A stretch of 52,356 nucleotides of DNA, from positions 1-52,356 of the forward strand of contig JAPPDX010000106.1 of the NCBI GenBank assembly GCA_028824415.1, in the 5' to 3' direction. This document shows positions 27,989 through 36,390 of this stretch, in pieces; positions within the stretch are counted from its first letter, which is position 1, and the number at the start of each line of letters is the position of its first letter. Below the pieces are notes generated by a model that had not been told where the DNA came from, did no database searches, and saw only the letters and a list, made by a program, of their open reading frames with translations. Made by a program: the position numbers and the translations under genes. The DNA is from a bacterium (GTDB lineage: Bacteria; Actinomycetota; Acidimicrobiia; Acidimicrobiales; CATQHL01).

Positions 27989-29508
27989 GCCTCCCCCGCC
28001 GCCCGCTCGGCCATGCGGGTCATGGTGCGAGCCGCGTGAACGGCCGCCAGCAGCGCCCGCGCCTTGGCCCGGCACTCGCGCTCCTCATCCTCGGGCACGC
28101 TGTCGGCCACGATGCCCGCGCCGGCCTGAAGGTAGGCGCGCCCTTCGCACACCGCCACGGTGCGGATCGTGATCGCCGTGTCGAGGTTGCCGGAGAAATC
28201 GAGGTAGCCCACCACGCCCGCATACGGCCCTCGCCGGGTGGGTTCGAGGTCGTCGATGATCTCCATGGCACGCACCTTGGGGGCGCCGGAGACCGTACCC
28301 GCGGGAAGGGTTGCACGGAGCACGTCGACGGGACTGTGCCCGGATGCCAGCTCACCCGAGACCTGCGACGTGAGGTGCATCACGTGGCTGTAGTACTCCA
28401 GCGTCATGAGTTCGTCGGTTTTCAGAGTGCCGGGGCGCACCACCCGGCCCACGTCGTTGCGCGCCAGATCCAGCAGCATCAGGTGCTCGGCCAGTTCCTT
28501 GGGGTGTTCGGCGAGTTCACCGGCGAGGCGGCGGTCCTCCCGCTCATTCACCCCCCGCGGCCGGGTACCGGCGATGGGCCGGGAGGTGACCCGCCCGTCG
28601 CGCAGTTGCACCATCGGCTCGGGCGAGCTGCCGACGAGAGTCACCTCAGCATGGCGCAGAAAGTACATGTACGGGCTGGGATTGATCTGGCGCAGCGCCC
28701 GGTACAGCTGGAACGGGTCGGCATCGAGATCGAAGTCGAACCGCTCGGACAGCACCACCTGGAAGATGTCGCCCTCCAGAATGTGCTCCTTCGCGGCGCG
28801 CACCGCGGTGCAGTACTCCTCGGGGGTGAAACCGGAGGAGGTCTCCGGCAGCGGATCCCGCTCGCCGGGGGGTTCCAGCAACGGTTCGGGCTGGGGACGG
28901 GCACCCGCGGCGGCCAACTCGTCGAGTGAGTCCAGGGCGTCCTCGTAGGCGTCGTCCAGCTCCTGGTCGGTGGGTTCGGGGGGCAGGAGCACGTTCTGGA
29001 TGAGGATCACCCGCTGGCGCCAGTGGTCAAAGGCCACGATCTGGCCAATGACATCCAGGACCGCATCGGGCATCCCAACGTCGTCGCCGGGCGGGCTCGG
29101 GAGCCGCTCCACCTCGCGTACCACGTCGTATCCCAGATAGCCGACCAGGCCGGAGTGCAGCGGCGGCAAACCCTCGATGGCGGGCGAGCGGAAACGGTCG
29201 AGGATCACGTCGAGCGCCGCCAGGACCCCCTCGGCGGTCGGGACCGGCCCCAGGTCGTCCCCGCTGATGGTCAGCCGGCGACCCCGGGCGACAATCCGGG
29301 CGCGAGGGCGGCACCCCATGAACGAGAAGCGGCTCCAGCGGTTGTGGTGTTCGGTGGATTCCAGCAGGAACCCGGGCTCATCACCGACGATGCGCGAGAA
29401 GGCGGCTACCGGTGTGATCAGGTCGGCCAGCAGCTCGCGCCAGACAGGTACCACCCGGTGCGCGGCCGCGAGGCGGCCGAACTCCTGGCGGGTTGGCCGG
29501 GCGTCCAC
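27985..29508 (-). CDS. trpE: Anthranilate synthase component I
   Basis: Makes anthranilate from chorismate with ammonia from the glutaminase TrpG; 507 aa. The N-terminal domain carries the ESTEHHNRWSRFSFMG tryptophan feedback region. The chorismate-binding core shows SPEPMVQL, RPIAGTRPRG, AEHLMLLDLARNDVGRV, GTVSGAPKVRAMEIID, YAGVVGYLDFSGNLDTAITIRT and AGAGIVADSVPEDE. trpG is not in the window. Six bases separate it from hisI, and its stop overlaps ygfZ. Confidence 0.95.
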   Translation of the reverse strand: MDARPTRQEFGRLAAAHRVVPVWRELLADLITPVAAFSRIVGDEPGFLLESTEHHNRWSRFSFMGCRPRARIVARGRRLTISGDDLGPVPTAEGVLAALDVILDRFRSPAIEGLPPLHSGLVGYLGYDVVREVERLPSPPGDDVGMPDAVLDVIGQIVAFDHWRQRVILIQNVLLPPEPTDQELDDAYEDALDSLDELAAAGARPQPEPLLEPPGERDPLPETSSGFTPEEYCTAVRAAKEHILEGDIFQVVLSERFDFDLDADPFQLYRALRQINPSPYMYFLRHAEVTLVGSSPEPMVQLRDGRVTSRPIAGTRPRGVNEREDRRLAGELAEHPKELAEHLMLLDLARNDVGRVVRPGTLKTDELMTLEYYSHVMHLTSQVSGELASGHSPVDVLRATLPAGTVSGAPKVRAMEIIDDLEPTRRGPYAGVVGYLDFSGNLDTAITIRTVAVCEGRAYLQAGAGIVADSVPEDEERECRAKARALLAAVHAARTMTRMAERAAGEA

Positions 29509-29514
29509 GGCCTC

Positions 29515-29871
29515 TCAGCCGCTGAAGGACCTGAAGAAGCAGGAGCGCTCACCGGTGTGGCAGGCGCCGCGGCCCTCCTGGATGACCTTGAAGAGCAAGG
29601 TGTCGCCGTCGCAGTCGTATGAGGCCTCGCGGACGAACTGCCGGTCGCCCGAGGTCTCGCCCTTGCACCAGTACTCACGGCGGGACCTGCTCCAGAACCA
29701 GGTCCTGCCCGTGGCGAGCGTGCGCCGGAGGGCTTCGGCATCCATCCAGGCCAGCATCAGCACCGCTCCGGAGGTGGCATCCTGGACGATGGCCGGGACC
29801 AGCCCTGCCTCGTTGTAGGTCACCGCCTCAACGGCGCCCGCCGCAGGCGTGATGGGGATGGCGACGGTCAT
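29515..29871 (-). CDS. hisI: Phosphoribosyl-AMP cyclohydrolase
   Basis: Third step of histidine synthesis; 118 aa, single-function (no HisE part). [33 protein letters not shown] and the metal site [11 protein letters not shown] with [11 protein letters not shown] are all present, including the three zinc cysteines. ATG start with a -10-like box six bases upstream. It lies between the GroES-like gene and trpE. Confidence 0.95.
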   Translation of the reverse strand: MTVAIPITPAAGAVEAVTYNEAGLVPAIVQDATSGAVLMLAWMDAEALRRTLATGRTWFWSRSRREYWCKGETSGDRQFVREASYDCDGDTLLFKVIQEGRGACHTGERSCFFRSFSG

Positions 29872-29877
29872 TGGTTC

Positions 29878-29883
29878 ATGCTA
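29878..29883 (-). promoter_or_regulatory. -10-like TAGCAT, leaderless-type, for hisI
   Basis: On the minus strand TAGCAT is followed by six bases and the ATG at 29871; a possible internal start for hisI-trpE. Confidence 0.4.
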
Positions 29884-29929
29884 GAGGCGCCGCGCGCGCA
29901 CGCCGCGCCTGCTGCTCGGCCCGACTGGC

Positions 29930-30301
29930 TCAGAGGTAGAGACCCGTGCTGCCCTCTTCGAGGCGCTCGGCCGCCACGGCATGTACGTCGCGCTCGCGCA
30001 GGATGATGTAGTCGACGCCGCGCACCTCCACCTCGTAGCGGTCCTCGGGGTTGAAGAGCACCCTGTCGCCGGCCTCCATCGAGCGCACGTTGGGACCCAC
30101 GGCGATGACCTCGGCCCAGGTCAGCCGCTTGCCCACCTGAGCCGTGGCGGGAATCAGAATGCCGCCCACCGAGCGGCGCTCACCCTCGGCGGGCCCGATG
30201 CGCACCATGATCCGATCGTTGAGCATCTTGACGGGAAGCTTGTCGTCGGCCTCCGGAGCGGGCGCGCCGAGCGAGGGTTGGGAATTGGAGGAACTGCCCA
30301 C
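29930..30301 (-). CDS. GroES-like co-chaperonin (divergent)
   Basis: Protein of 123 aa with a Cpn10 fold. After a 25-residue Ser/Pro/Glu-rich extension come LNDRIMVRIGPAEGERRSVGGILIP (the mobile-loop region), AEVIAVGPN, GDRVLFNPEDRYEVEV and DYIILRERDVHAV. The loop lacks the usual TxSGI context, so partnership with GroEL is uncertain. The tail beyond normal GroES adds about 12 residues. It sits inside the his operon and is probably a second paralogue, as no groEL is nearby. GTG start. Confidence 0.75.
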   Translation of the reverse strand: MGSSSNSQPSLGAPAPEADDKLPVKMLNDRIMVRIGPAEGERRSVGGILIPATAQVGKRLTWAEVIAVGPNVRSMEAGDRVLFNPEDRYEVEVRGVDYIILRERDVHAVAAERLEEGSTGLYL

Positions 30302-30307
30302 GCCTCG

Positions 30308-30313
30308 ACGCTA
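30308..30313 (-). promoter_or_regulatory. -10-like TAGCGT, leaderless-type, for the GroES-like gene
   Basis: On the minus strand the TAG stop codon of hisF forms the first half of TAGCGT, followed by six bases and the GTG at 30301. Confidence 0.35.
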
Positions 30314-31093
30314 CCCCGCGGTGGCGGCCTTGGCGGGCCGGACCCTCACACCGGCGGCGGCAAGTGCCGCCTTGGCCTCGGCGATGCTGTACTCGCTGAA
30401 GTGGAAGATCGAGGCCGCCAGCACGGCGTCGGCGCCGGCGGCGACACCCTCGCCGAGGTGATCGAGGGTTCCGACCCCACCCGAGGCGATCACCGGCACG
30501 TTGACGGCGTCGCTCACGGCCCGCGTCAGCGGCAGATCGAAGCCTTCCTTGGTGCCGTCGCGGTCCATCGAGGTGAGCAGGATCTCCCCGGCGCCCAGCT
30601 GCTCGGCCCGTACCGCCCAGTGGACCGCGTCCAGTTCGGTCGGGCGCCGACCGCCGTGAGTGACCACCTCGAAGCGACCCGAAGGCTTCAGCCTGGCGTC
30701 GATGGCGACCACGACACACTGGCTGCCGAACTCCTCCGATATCTCGCTCACCAGTGAGGGCCGCACCACCGCCGCCGTGTTCACCGAGACCTTGTCGGCC
30801 CCGGCGCGCAGCAGGCGCCGGGCATCATCGGTGCTGCGAATACCACCGCCCACGGTGAACGGGATGAAGACCTCCTCGGCGGTGCGGCGCGCCACCTCCA
30901 GCATCACGTCCCGCGCGTCGGAGGAGGCCGTGATGTCCAGGAAGACCAACTCGTCGGCGCCCTCGGCGTCGTAGCGGGCAGCGAGTTCCACCGGGTCGCC
31001 GGCGTCTCGCAAGTCGACGAACTCCACACCCTTGACCACCCGCCCGGCGTCCACGTCGAGGCACGGGATGATGCGCACGACGGCAGGGTTCAC
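30311..31093 (-). CDS. hisF: Imidazole glycerol phosphate synthase, cyclase subunit
   Basis: Cyclase partner of HisH, 260 aa. [15 protein letters not shown] contains the first catalytic Asp (residue 13), and VVVAIDAR the second. [25 protein letters not shown] and the second-half [16 protein letters not shown] and [12 protein letters not shown] mark the two phosphate sites. GTG overlaps the hisA stop, preserving the hisH-hisA-hisF order. Confidence 0.96.
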   Translation of the reverse strand: MNPAVVRIIPCLDVDAGRVVKGVEFVDLRDAGDPVELAARYDAEGADELVFLDITASSDARDVMLEVARRTAEEVFIPFTVGGGIRSTDDARRLLRAGADKVSVNTAAVVRPSLVSEISEEFGSQCVVVAIDARLKPSGRFEVVTHGGRRPTELDAVHWAVRAEQLGAGEILLTSMDRDGTKEGFDLPLTRAVSDAVNVPVIASGGVGTLDHLGEGVAAGADAVLAASIFHFSEYSIAEAKAALAAAGVRVRPAKAATAG

Positions 31094-31869
31094 GACGATC
31101 CGCCCGCACTGCCGGCATCGGTAACGCTGCGGGGAGAGCGCGCCGCAGCGGGTCCCCCCAGAACCGCCAGCGCCTCGGTGAGGTCCACGGTCCGCTCGTA
31201 GATGGCCCGCCCGACGATGGCCCCGGCCAGGGCGCGCCCGCCGGCGCGCAGGTCGGCCAGCCGGAGCAGGTCCTCGAGTGTGCCAACCCCACCGGAGGCG
31301 ATCACCGGGAGATCCGTCGTCGCCAGGACCTCGGCCAGCAATTCCATGTCCGGACCCTCAAGCGTGCCGTCGCTGCTGATCTGGGTCACGACCGCCACCT
31401 CGGCGCCCGGCGCCGCCGCCAGGACCTCGGCGAAACCCCGGCCTCCGGAGGCGCGCCAGCCGCGCACGGCCACCTCGCGCCCGCGCACGTCCAGACCGAG
31501 GGCGACAGGTTGGCGGGCGGCGACCTCAGCGACAAGCGACGGGTTCTCCAGGGCCGCGGTCCCGATCACGACTCGGGCCACCCCGACCTCGGCGAGGCGC
31601 GCGGCGATCTCCACCGAGCGCACGCCCCCGCCGTACTGGACCGGCAGGCCGGTGGCCGCCACGATCGCCCCGACCTGTGCCAGGTTGGCGAGTTCGCCGG
31701 TGCGCGCCGCGTCGAGGTCCACGACGTGGAGCCATGGGGCGCCGGCTGCGGTGAACTCCGCCGCCACTTCTGCAGGGTCCTCCGCATAGGTGGTCTCGGC
31801 GGCGAAGTCTCCCTGGTACAGGCGCACGCAGCGACCACCGCGCAGATCGATGGCCGGGAACAGCAGCAT
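31090..31869 (-). CDS. hisA: ProFAR isomerase (HisA)
   Basis: Isomerises N'-formimino-AICAR ribotide in histidine synthesis; 259 aa. [19 protein letters not shown] with Asp8 starts the barrel, [24 protein letters not shown], and [10 protein letters not shown] with [13 protein letters not shown] follow. Because trpF is present, PriA-type double activity is less likely. ATG at 31869 overlaps the hisH stop by one base (TGATG). The C-terminal Ser/Gly-rich tail is longer than usual. Confidence 0.92.
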   Translation of the reverse strand: MLLFPAIDLRGGRCVRLYQGDFAAETTYAEDPAEVAAEFTAAGAPWLHVVDLDAARTGELANLAQVGAIVAATGLPVQYGGGVRSVEIAARLAEVGVARVVIGTAALENPSLVAEVAARQPVALGLDVRGREVAVRGWRASGGRGFAEVLAAAPGAEVAVVTQISSDGTLEGPDMELLAEVLATTDLPVIASGGVGTLEDLLRLADLRAGGRALAGAIVGRAIYERTVDLTEALAVLGGPAAARSPRSVTDAGSAGGSS

Positions 31870-32492
31870 CAGCGCGCCGCCAACATCGCCACGAAGTTCG
31901 CCAGCAAGCTCAGCCCTTCGGACCCCGACTTCTCCGGGTGGAACTGCACGCCCCACACCGCTCCCGATGCAACGGCCGCCGTGACGGGCCCTCCGTAGGA
32001 GCAGGTGGCGATCGTGGCGGGCGAGGGCTCCGGGGCGAAGGAGTGCACGAAGTAGACCCAGGCCCCGTCAAGACCGGCCAGTAGCGGATCCGAACGCTGC
32101 ACCTCCAGCTGGTTCCACTGCATCTGGGGTCGCTTCACACCATCGGGAAGCCTGCGCACCTTCCCTCCCAGGAGACCCAGGCCGGCACGTCCGGGTGCCT
32201 CCTCGGAGCCCTCGAAGAGCATCTGCATGCCGATGCAGATACCCAGGAAGGGCACCCCCGCAGCCACGGCACGTTGCGCCTCCCCGTCGAGGCCGGCATC
32301 CTCCAGCGCCGTCATGCAGGGTCCGAAGGCCCCGACCCCCGGCAACACCAGGCCGTCGGCGCGCCTGATCAGCGACGTCTCGGCGGTGAGGTGCGCCTCG
32401 GCGCCGACACGCTCCAGCCCCTTCTGGGCCGAGCGGAGGTTGCCGATGCCGTAGTCCAACACCGCGACGAGGGGTCGTCGCGTTTCGTTCAC
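31869..32492 (-). CDS. hisH: Imidazole glycerol phosphate synthase, glutaminase subunit
   Basis: Supplies ammonia to HisF; 207 aa class I amidotransferase. Nucleophile Cys86 in GICIGMQMLFEGSEE, and the His-Glu pair in GVQFHPEKS. VLDYGIGNLRSAQKGLERVG and LPGVGAFGPCM are standard. GTG start, 29 bases after hisB. Confidence 0.96.
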   Translation of the reverse strand: MNETRRPLVAVLDYGIGNLRSAQKGLERVGAEAHLTAETSLIRRADGLVLPGVGAFGPCMTALEDAGLDGEAQRAVAAGVPFLGICIGMQMLFEGSEEAPGRAGLGLLGGKVRRLPDGVKRPQMQWNQLEVQRSDPLLAGLDGAWVYFVHSFAPEPSPATIATCSYGGPVTAAVASGAVWGVQFHPEKSGSEGLSLLANFVAMLAAR

Positions 32493-32521
32493 GCTCCCGG
32501 AACCAGTCGCCTCGGGCGCTC

Positions 32522-33115
32522 TCAGAGAGTGCCCTTGGTGGACGGCACGCCCCCACCTTCGAGGCGCACGGCGTCGCGCAGACTGCGCGCCACGCCCTTG
32601 AAGGCGGATTCCAGGATGTGGTGCGTGTTGCGGCCACGCACCAACACCAGGTGCAGTGTGATCCGGGCGGCCACCACGAACGCCCGCCAGAATTCCTCCA
32701 TGAGTTGGGGATCGAAGGGCGGGTCCCCCAGGACCTTCTCACCAGGTGGATCCACGTCGTAGTGCAGGAACGGGCGGCCCGAGAGGTCGAGGGCCACCTC
32801 CACGAGCGCCTCGTCCAGGGGCACCGCCGACGATGCGAATCGGCGCACGCCGCGCTTGTCGCCGAGGGCCTCCCGGAGGCATTCCCCCAGCAGGATCCCC
32901 GTGTCCTCCACAGTGTGGTGCGCATCGACGGCCAGATCGCCGTCCGCCGCCACGCTGAGCTTCCAGCCGCCGTGACGGGCCAGTTGCGCCAGCATGTGGT
33001 CGAAGAACGGCAGCCCGGTGGACACCTCGCTCTGCCCGTCTCCGTCCAGATCGAGGGTGATGCTGATGCTCGTCTCGGTGGTGCTGCGTTGCCGTTGCGA
33101 CTGCCGCTCGCTCAC
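32522..33115 (-). CDS. hisB: Imidazoleglycerol-phosphate dehydratase
   Basis: Mn-dependent dehydratase of histidine synthesis, 197 aa, without the phosphatase domain found in enterobacteria. Metal motifs DAHHTVED (first half) and RNTHHILE (second half) are intact, with TGLPFFDHMLAQLARHGG and GRPFLHYDV. GTG with GAGGAGG six bases upstream. An 82-base gap with no ORF separates it from hisC. Confidence 0.96.
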   Translation of the reverse strand: MSERQSQRQRSTTETSISITLDLDGDGQSEVSTGLPFFDHMLAQLARHGGWKLSVAADGDLAVDAHHTVEDTGILLGECLREALGDKRGVRRFASSAVPLDEALVEVALDLSGRPFLHYDVDPPGEKVLGDPPFDPQLMEEFWRAFVVAARITLHLVLVRGRNTHHILESAFKGVARSLRDAVRLEGGGVPSTKGTL

Positions 33116-33197
33116 GGCGCCTCCTCGGTCGCTCGTCGGTGGCCGGCCATCACCGGCACCAGTGCAGTATCGCAGCAGGCTCCCGCGCTCGGACCCC

Positions 33198-34283
33198 TCA
33201 GCGCAGAACGACCGCCAGGGCCTCGAGGAACCGCGTGTTCTCCACAGGCGTACCGACGGTCACGCGCAGGCAGCCGTCGAGGCCCTCCCAAGAGCTGCAG
33301 TCCCGCACGAGGACCGAGCGGTCCACCAACTCGCGCCAGACCGCCGCGCCGTCGCGCTCGCTGGGACGGAACAGAATGAAGTTGGCGCCCGAGGGCCACT
33401 GCTGGACAGGCAGTTCCGCCAGCCGCTCGGCCAACCGCCGCCGCTCGGCGACGATGCCGGCGGCCCGTCGGTCGGCGGCCGCCGCGTCCGCCAGGCAGAG
33501 CAGGCCGATCTCCTGGGTCATCACGTCGAGGTGGTAAGGAAGCACCACCTTGTGCAGTTCGTCGGTGATGCGCTCCGGAGCCAGCGCGTAGCCCAGACGC
33601 ACCGCGGCCAGCGCCCAGGCCTTGGAGAACGTGCGACAGACCACCAGCGGCACGTCCTCGGCCAGCAGGTCGATCGCACTGAAACTGCCGGGCTCGCGAC
33701 CGGTGAACTGGATGTAGGCCTCGTCGGTGACGAGGAGACCGCCGTAGCCGGCGACCGCCTCAAGGCAGGCCAGTAGCGTCCCAGGGTCCTCGACGGTCCC
33801 CGTGGGGTTGTTGGGTGAACAGAGGAACAGCACGTCGGGCTGTTCGGCGACGGCGAAGCGGGCGGCCTCGGCGGCACCGACGCGGAAGTCCCTTCCCCGT
33901 GGCGCCGTGACAACCTCCGAACCGACGACGCGGGCGATGTGGGCGTGCAGGGCATAGGTGGGCGTGAACAGCCCCACGCGCCTGCCGGGACCGGCGTAGG
34001 TCAGCAGCAAGGTCTGGATCACTTCGTTGGATCCGTTGGCAGCGAACACGTTCTGCTGCGACGCTCCGTGCAGTTCAGCGATGCCGGCCCGCAGTTCCCC
34101 GGCCGATCGGGACGGGTAGCGATTCCAGTCGACCCGCGCCAGCCTCTCCGCCAGCGCCGCGCTGAAGCCCTCCGGCGGCGCGTCAGGGGATTCGTTGGTG
34201 TTGAGCCGCACCTGCACGTCAACCTGCGGCGAGTGGTAGCCCTTCATCCCCGCGACCTCCGGGCGGGGGCGCGGCTCGCTCAC
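33198..34283 (-). CDS. hisC: Histidinol-phosphate aminotransferase
   Basis: PLP-dependent transaminase of fold type I, 361 aa. LNTNESPDAPPEGF at the N-terminus, GSNEVIQTLLLTYAGPG, CSPNNPTGT, VTDEAYIQFTG and the Schiff-base lysine in CRTFSKAWALAAVRLGYA are present. GTG overlaps the hisD stop (GTGA). A role on aromatic amino acids cannot be excluded, but the operon makes HisC near certain. Confidence 0.94.
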   Translation of the reverse strand: MSEPRPRPEVAGMKGYHSPQVDVQVRLNTNESPDAPPEGFSAALAERLARVDWNRYPSRSAGELRAGIAELHGASQQNVFAANGSNEVIQTLLLTYAGPGRRVGLFTPTYALHAHIARVVGSEVVTAPRGRDFRVGAAEAARFAVAEQPDVLFLCSPNNPTGTVEDPGTLLACLEAVAGYGGLLVTDEAYIQFTGREPGSFSAIDLLAEDVPLVVCRTFSKAWALAAVRLGYALAPERITDELHKVVLPYHLDVMTQEIGLLCLADAAAADRRAAGIVAERRRLAERLAELPVQQWPSGANFILFRPSERDGAAVWRELVDRSVLVRDCSSWEGLDGCLRVTVGTPVENTRFLEALAVVLR

Positions 34284-35599
34284 GGGAGAGGTCCCGCCGG
34301 ATCGGCGCCGGCGAGGCGATCGAGTCGCCGGCGCACCGAGGCGGCGTGGGCCGGAAGCCCCTCGGCCATCGCCAGGGTCTCGACCGCCGGCCCGAGCCTC
34401 ACCAGGGCGTCGTCGTCGGCAGAGATGACGTGGGTCTTGCGGCAGAAGTCGGCCACGCCGAGCGCCGAGGCGAAGCGGGCGGTCCGCCCGGTGGGCAGGA
34501 CGTGTGACGGTCCCGCCAGGTAGTCCCCGAGCGAGGCCGGTGTGTTCTCACCGCAGAAGATGGCGCCGGCGTGACGAACCAGCGGAATCAGCGCCTCGGG
34601 TTCGGCCACCATCAACTGAAGGTGTTCGGGGGCGATCCGGTTCACCACCTCCGCCGCCTGCTCGCGGTCCTCGACCAGGATGGCGTAGCCGGAGGACGTC
34701 AGGGTCGCCTCGATCTCGTCCCGGCGCGAGGCCACCCCGATCGCGGCTGCGACCTCCGCAGCCACCGCCTCGGCAACCGCGGGTTCCCACGTCACCAGGC
34801 CGGCCATGCCGTCGGGACCGTGCTCGGCCTGAACGATCAGGTCCAGGGCGGCCAGTTCCGCCGGCGCCGACCCGTCGGCAACCACGACTACTTCGGAGGG
34901 GCCCGCGAACGCCGACGGCACACCGACGACACCGGCGACCTCCTGCTTGGCCACCGCCACGTACATGTTCCCGGGACCGGCGATGAGATCGACCCTCGGG
35001 ATCGTCCCGGTGCCGTAGGCCAGCGCCGCCACGGCACCGGCGCCACCGACGGCGTACACCTCCTGCACCCCTGCCAGGGAGGCGGCGGCGAGGGTCACAG
35101 GCGCCACCGTGCCATCGGGCCGGGGTGGCACGCAGAGAGCCACGCTCGCCACTCCGGCGACGCGGGCCGGGATAGCCGTCATCAGAACCGTCGACGGGTA
35201 GGCGGCCCGCCCGCCCGGGGTGTACAGGCCCGCCCGATCCACCGGAATCTGCAGTGAGCGGACCGTGACGCCGTCCCGGGACCAGACGTGGGCGGGTTCC
35301 CGCAGGGTGCTATGAAACTCTCCGATCCGTTCGGCGGCGACCTTGAGCGCGTCCCGCACCGCGGGCTCCAGGGACTCCAGCGCCGCCGCGCACGCCGCCG
35401 GCGGCACCATCAGATCGGTGAGGGAGGCCCCGTCGAAGCGCCGGGCCATCTGCCGGAGGGCGGCGTCACCGTCGCGGCGCACCTCGTCGATGATCTCTCG
35501 CACGGCCTCCAAGACCCCTGCCGGTGAGGTGTCCTGGATCTCCGGGATCGGCACCTCGGCCAGGCCGCGCCCGTCGATCAGCCGCAGCAATCCCGTCAC
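34280..35599 (-). CDS. hisD: Histidinol dehydrogenase
   Basis: Oxidises histidinol to histidine with NAD and zinc; 439 aa. YTPGGRAAYPSTVLMTAIPARVAGV, AVGGAGAVAALAYGT, DLIAGPGNMYVAVAK, the zinc/catalytic AEHGPD and RIAPEHLQLM, and the C-terminal GLPAHAASVRRRL are present. The frame is open back to 35767 but GTG 35599 matches the family N-terminus and has a -10-like box seven bases upstream. First gene of the long operon. Confidence 0.95.
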   Translation of the reverse strand: MTGLLRLIDGRGLAEVPIPEIQDTSPAGVLEAVREIIDEVRRDGDAALRQMARRFDGASLTDLMVPPAACAAALESLEPAVRDALKVAAERIGEFHSTLREPAHVWSRDGVTVRSLQIPVDRAGLYTPGGRAAYPSTVLMTAIPARVAGVASVALCVPPRPDGTVAPVTLAAASLAGVQEVYAVGGAGAVAALAYGTGTIPRVDLIAGPGNMYVAVAKQEVAGVVGVPSAFAGPSEVVVVADGSAPAELAALDLIVQAEHGPDGMAGLVTWEPAVAEAVAAEVAAAIGVASRRDEIEATLTSSGYAILVEDREQAAEVVNRIAPEHLQLMVAEPEALIPLVRHAGAIFCGENTPASLGDYLAGPSHVLPTGRTARFASALGVADFCRKTHVISADDDALVRLGPAVETLAMAEGLPAHAASVRRRLDRLAGADPAGPLP

Positions 35600-35606
35600 C
35601 GCGGCG

Positions 35607-35612
35607 ACGCTA
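35607..35612 (-). promoter_or_regulatory. -10-like TAGCGT, leaderless-type, heading the His/Trp operon
   Basis: On the minus strand TAGCGT is followed by seven bases and the hisD GTG at 35599. With no leader, control by T-box or attenuation at this point is unlikely. Confidence 0.45.
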
Positions 35613-35715
35613 GTTCTCTCCGTACCCGACCCGGTGATATTGCGTTTACCGGACCCCGACGGGGAATGGCGCAGGCCGCGGTTGGCGAGCGACTCGTTGG
35701 AGCGGCGACGCATGA

Positions 35716-36360
35716 TCAGACGGCGAAGGCCGACGGGCAGAAGTCGTTGCACACGCAGCCTCCGCAATCGGCCCGGCGCGCCCCGCAGACCTGCCGGCCG
35801 TGCAGAATCAGCCGCATGCTGAAATCGCCTCGCTCGGCCGCCGGAACCATGGGGTTCAGTTCCTTCTCGACGGCGACCGGATCGGTCTGGGTCGTCAGTC
35901 CGAGACGCCGCGACAATCTCCCGACGTGCGTGTCCACGGGCAGCCCCGGCAGGTCGAAAGCCACGCTTCGCACCACGTTGGCCGTCTTGCGCCCGACGCC
36001 TCCCAGGGCGGTCAACTCGCGCATCGTGGTCGGCACCTCACCGCCGTGGACGCGAACCAGCCGATCGGCCATGGCCATCAGGTTGCGTGTCTTGGCGGCA
36101 TAGAAGCCGGTGGAGTGGATCAACTCCTCCAGCTCACCGGGATCGCAGGCGGCGAGGTCCTCGGGAGTCGGGAAGCGCTCGAACAGCGCCGGGGTCACCA
36201 TGTTGACGCGCTCGTCGGTGCACTGCGCCGAGAGGATCGTGGCCACGAGCAGTTGGTACGGCGAGTCGTGGGTCAGCGCGCAGTCCGCGTCGGGGTACTC
36301 GTGCTTCAGACGCTCGTGCGTCTCCCGCGCACGGCCCCGGGGCGAACGTGGACGACCCAC
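35716..36360 (-). CDS. nth: Endonuclease III
   Basis: Bifunctional DNA glycosylase/AP lyase for oxidised pyrimidines; 214 aa. The helix-hairpin-helix LGGVGRKTANVV carries catalytic Lys125, and VDTHVGR carries Asp143. The [4Fe-4S] ligands Cys-x6-Cys-x2-Cys-x5-Cys are in the last 25 residues. GTG start with TACCGT seven bases upstream. It lies upstream of hisD on the same strand, with a 116-base gap. Confidence 0.95.
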   Translation of the reverse strand: MGRPRSPRGRARETHERLKHEYPDADCALTHDSPYQLLVATILSAQCTDERVNMVTPALFERFPTPEDLAACDPGELEELIHSTGFYAAKTRNLMAMADRLVRVHGGEVPTTMRELTALGGVGRKTANVVRSVAFDLPGLPVDTHVGRLSRRLGLTTQTDPVAVEKELNPMVPAAERGDFSMRLILHGRQVCGARRADCGGCVCNDFCPSAFAV

Positions 36361-36367
36361 GACGGCA

Positions 36368-36373
36368 ACGGTA
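36368..36373 (-). promoter_or_regulatory. -10-like TACCGT, leaderless-type, for nth
   Basis: On the minus strand TACCGT is followed by seven bases and the GTG at 36360. Confidence 0.4.
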
Positions 36374-36390
36374 GCGCTCCGGGCCGTTGC

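Noticed and set aside
31090-31869. hisA as bifunctional priA
   Set aside because: trpF is present in the same operon, which makes dual activity unnecessary, although it is not excluded.
35600-35715. T-box or leader-peptide attenuator before hisD
   Set aside because: No T-box core or His-rich leader ORF is visible and the -10-like box sits seven bases before the start codon.
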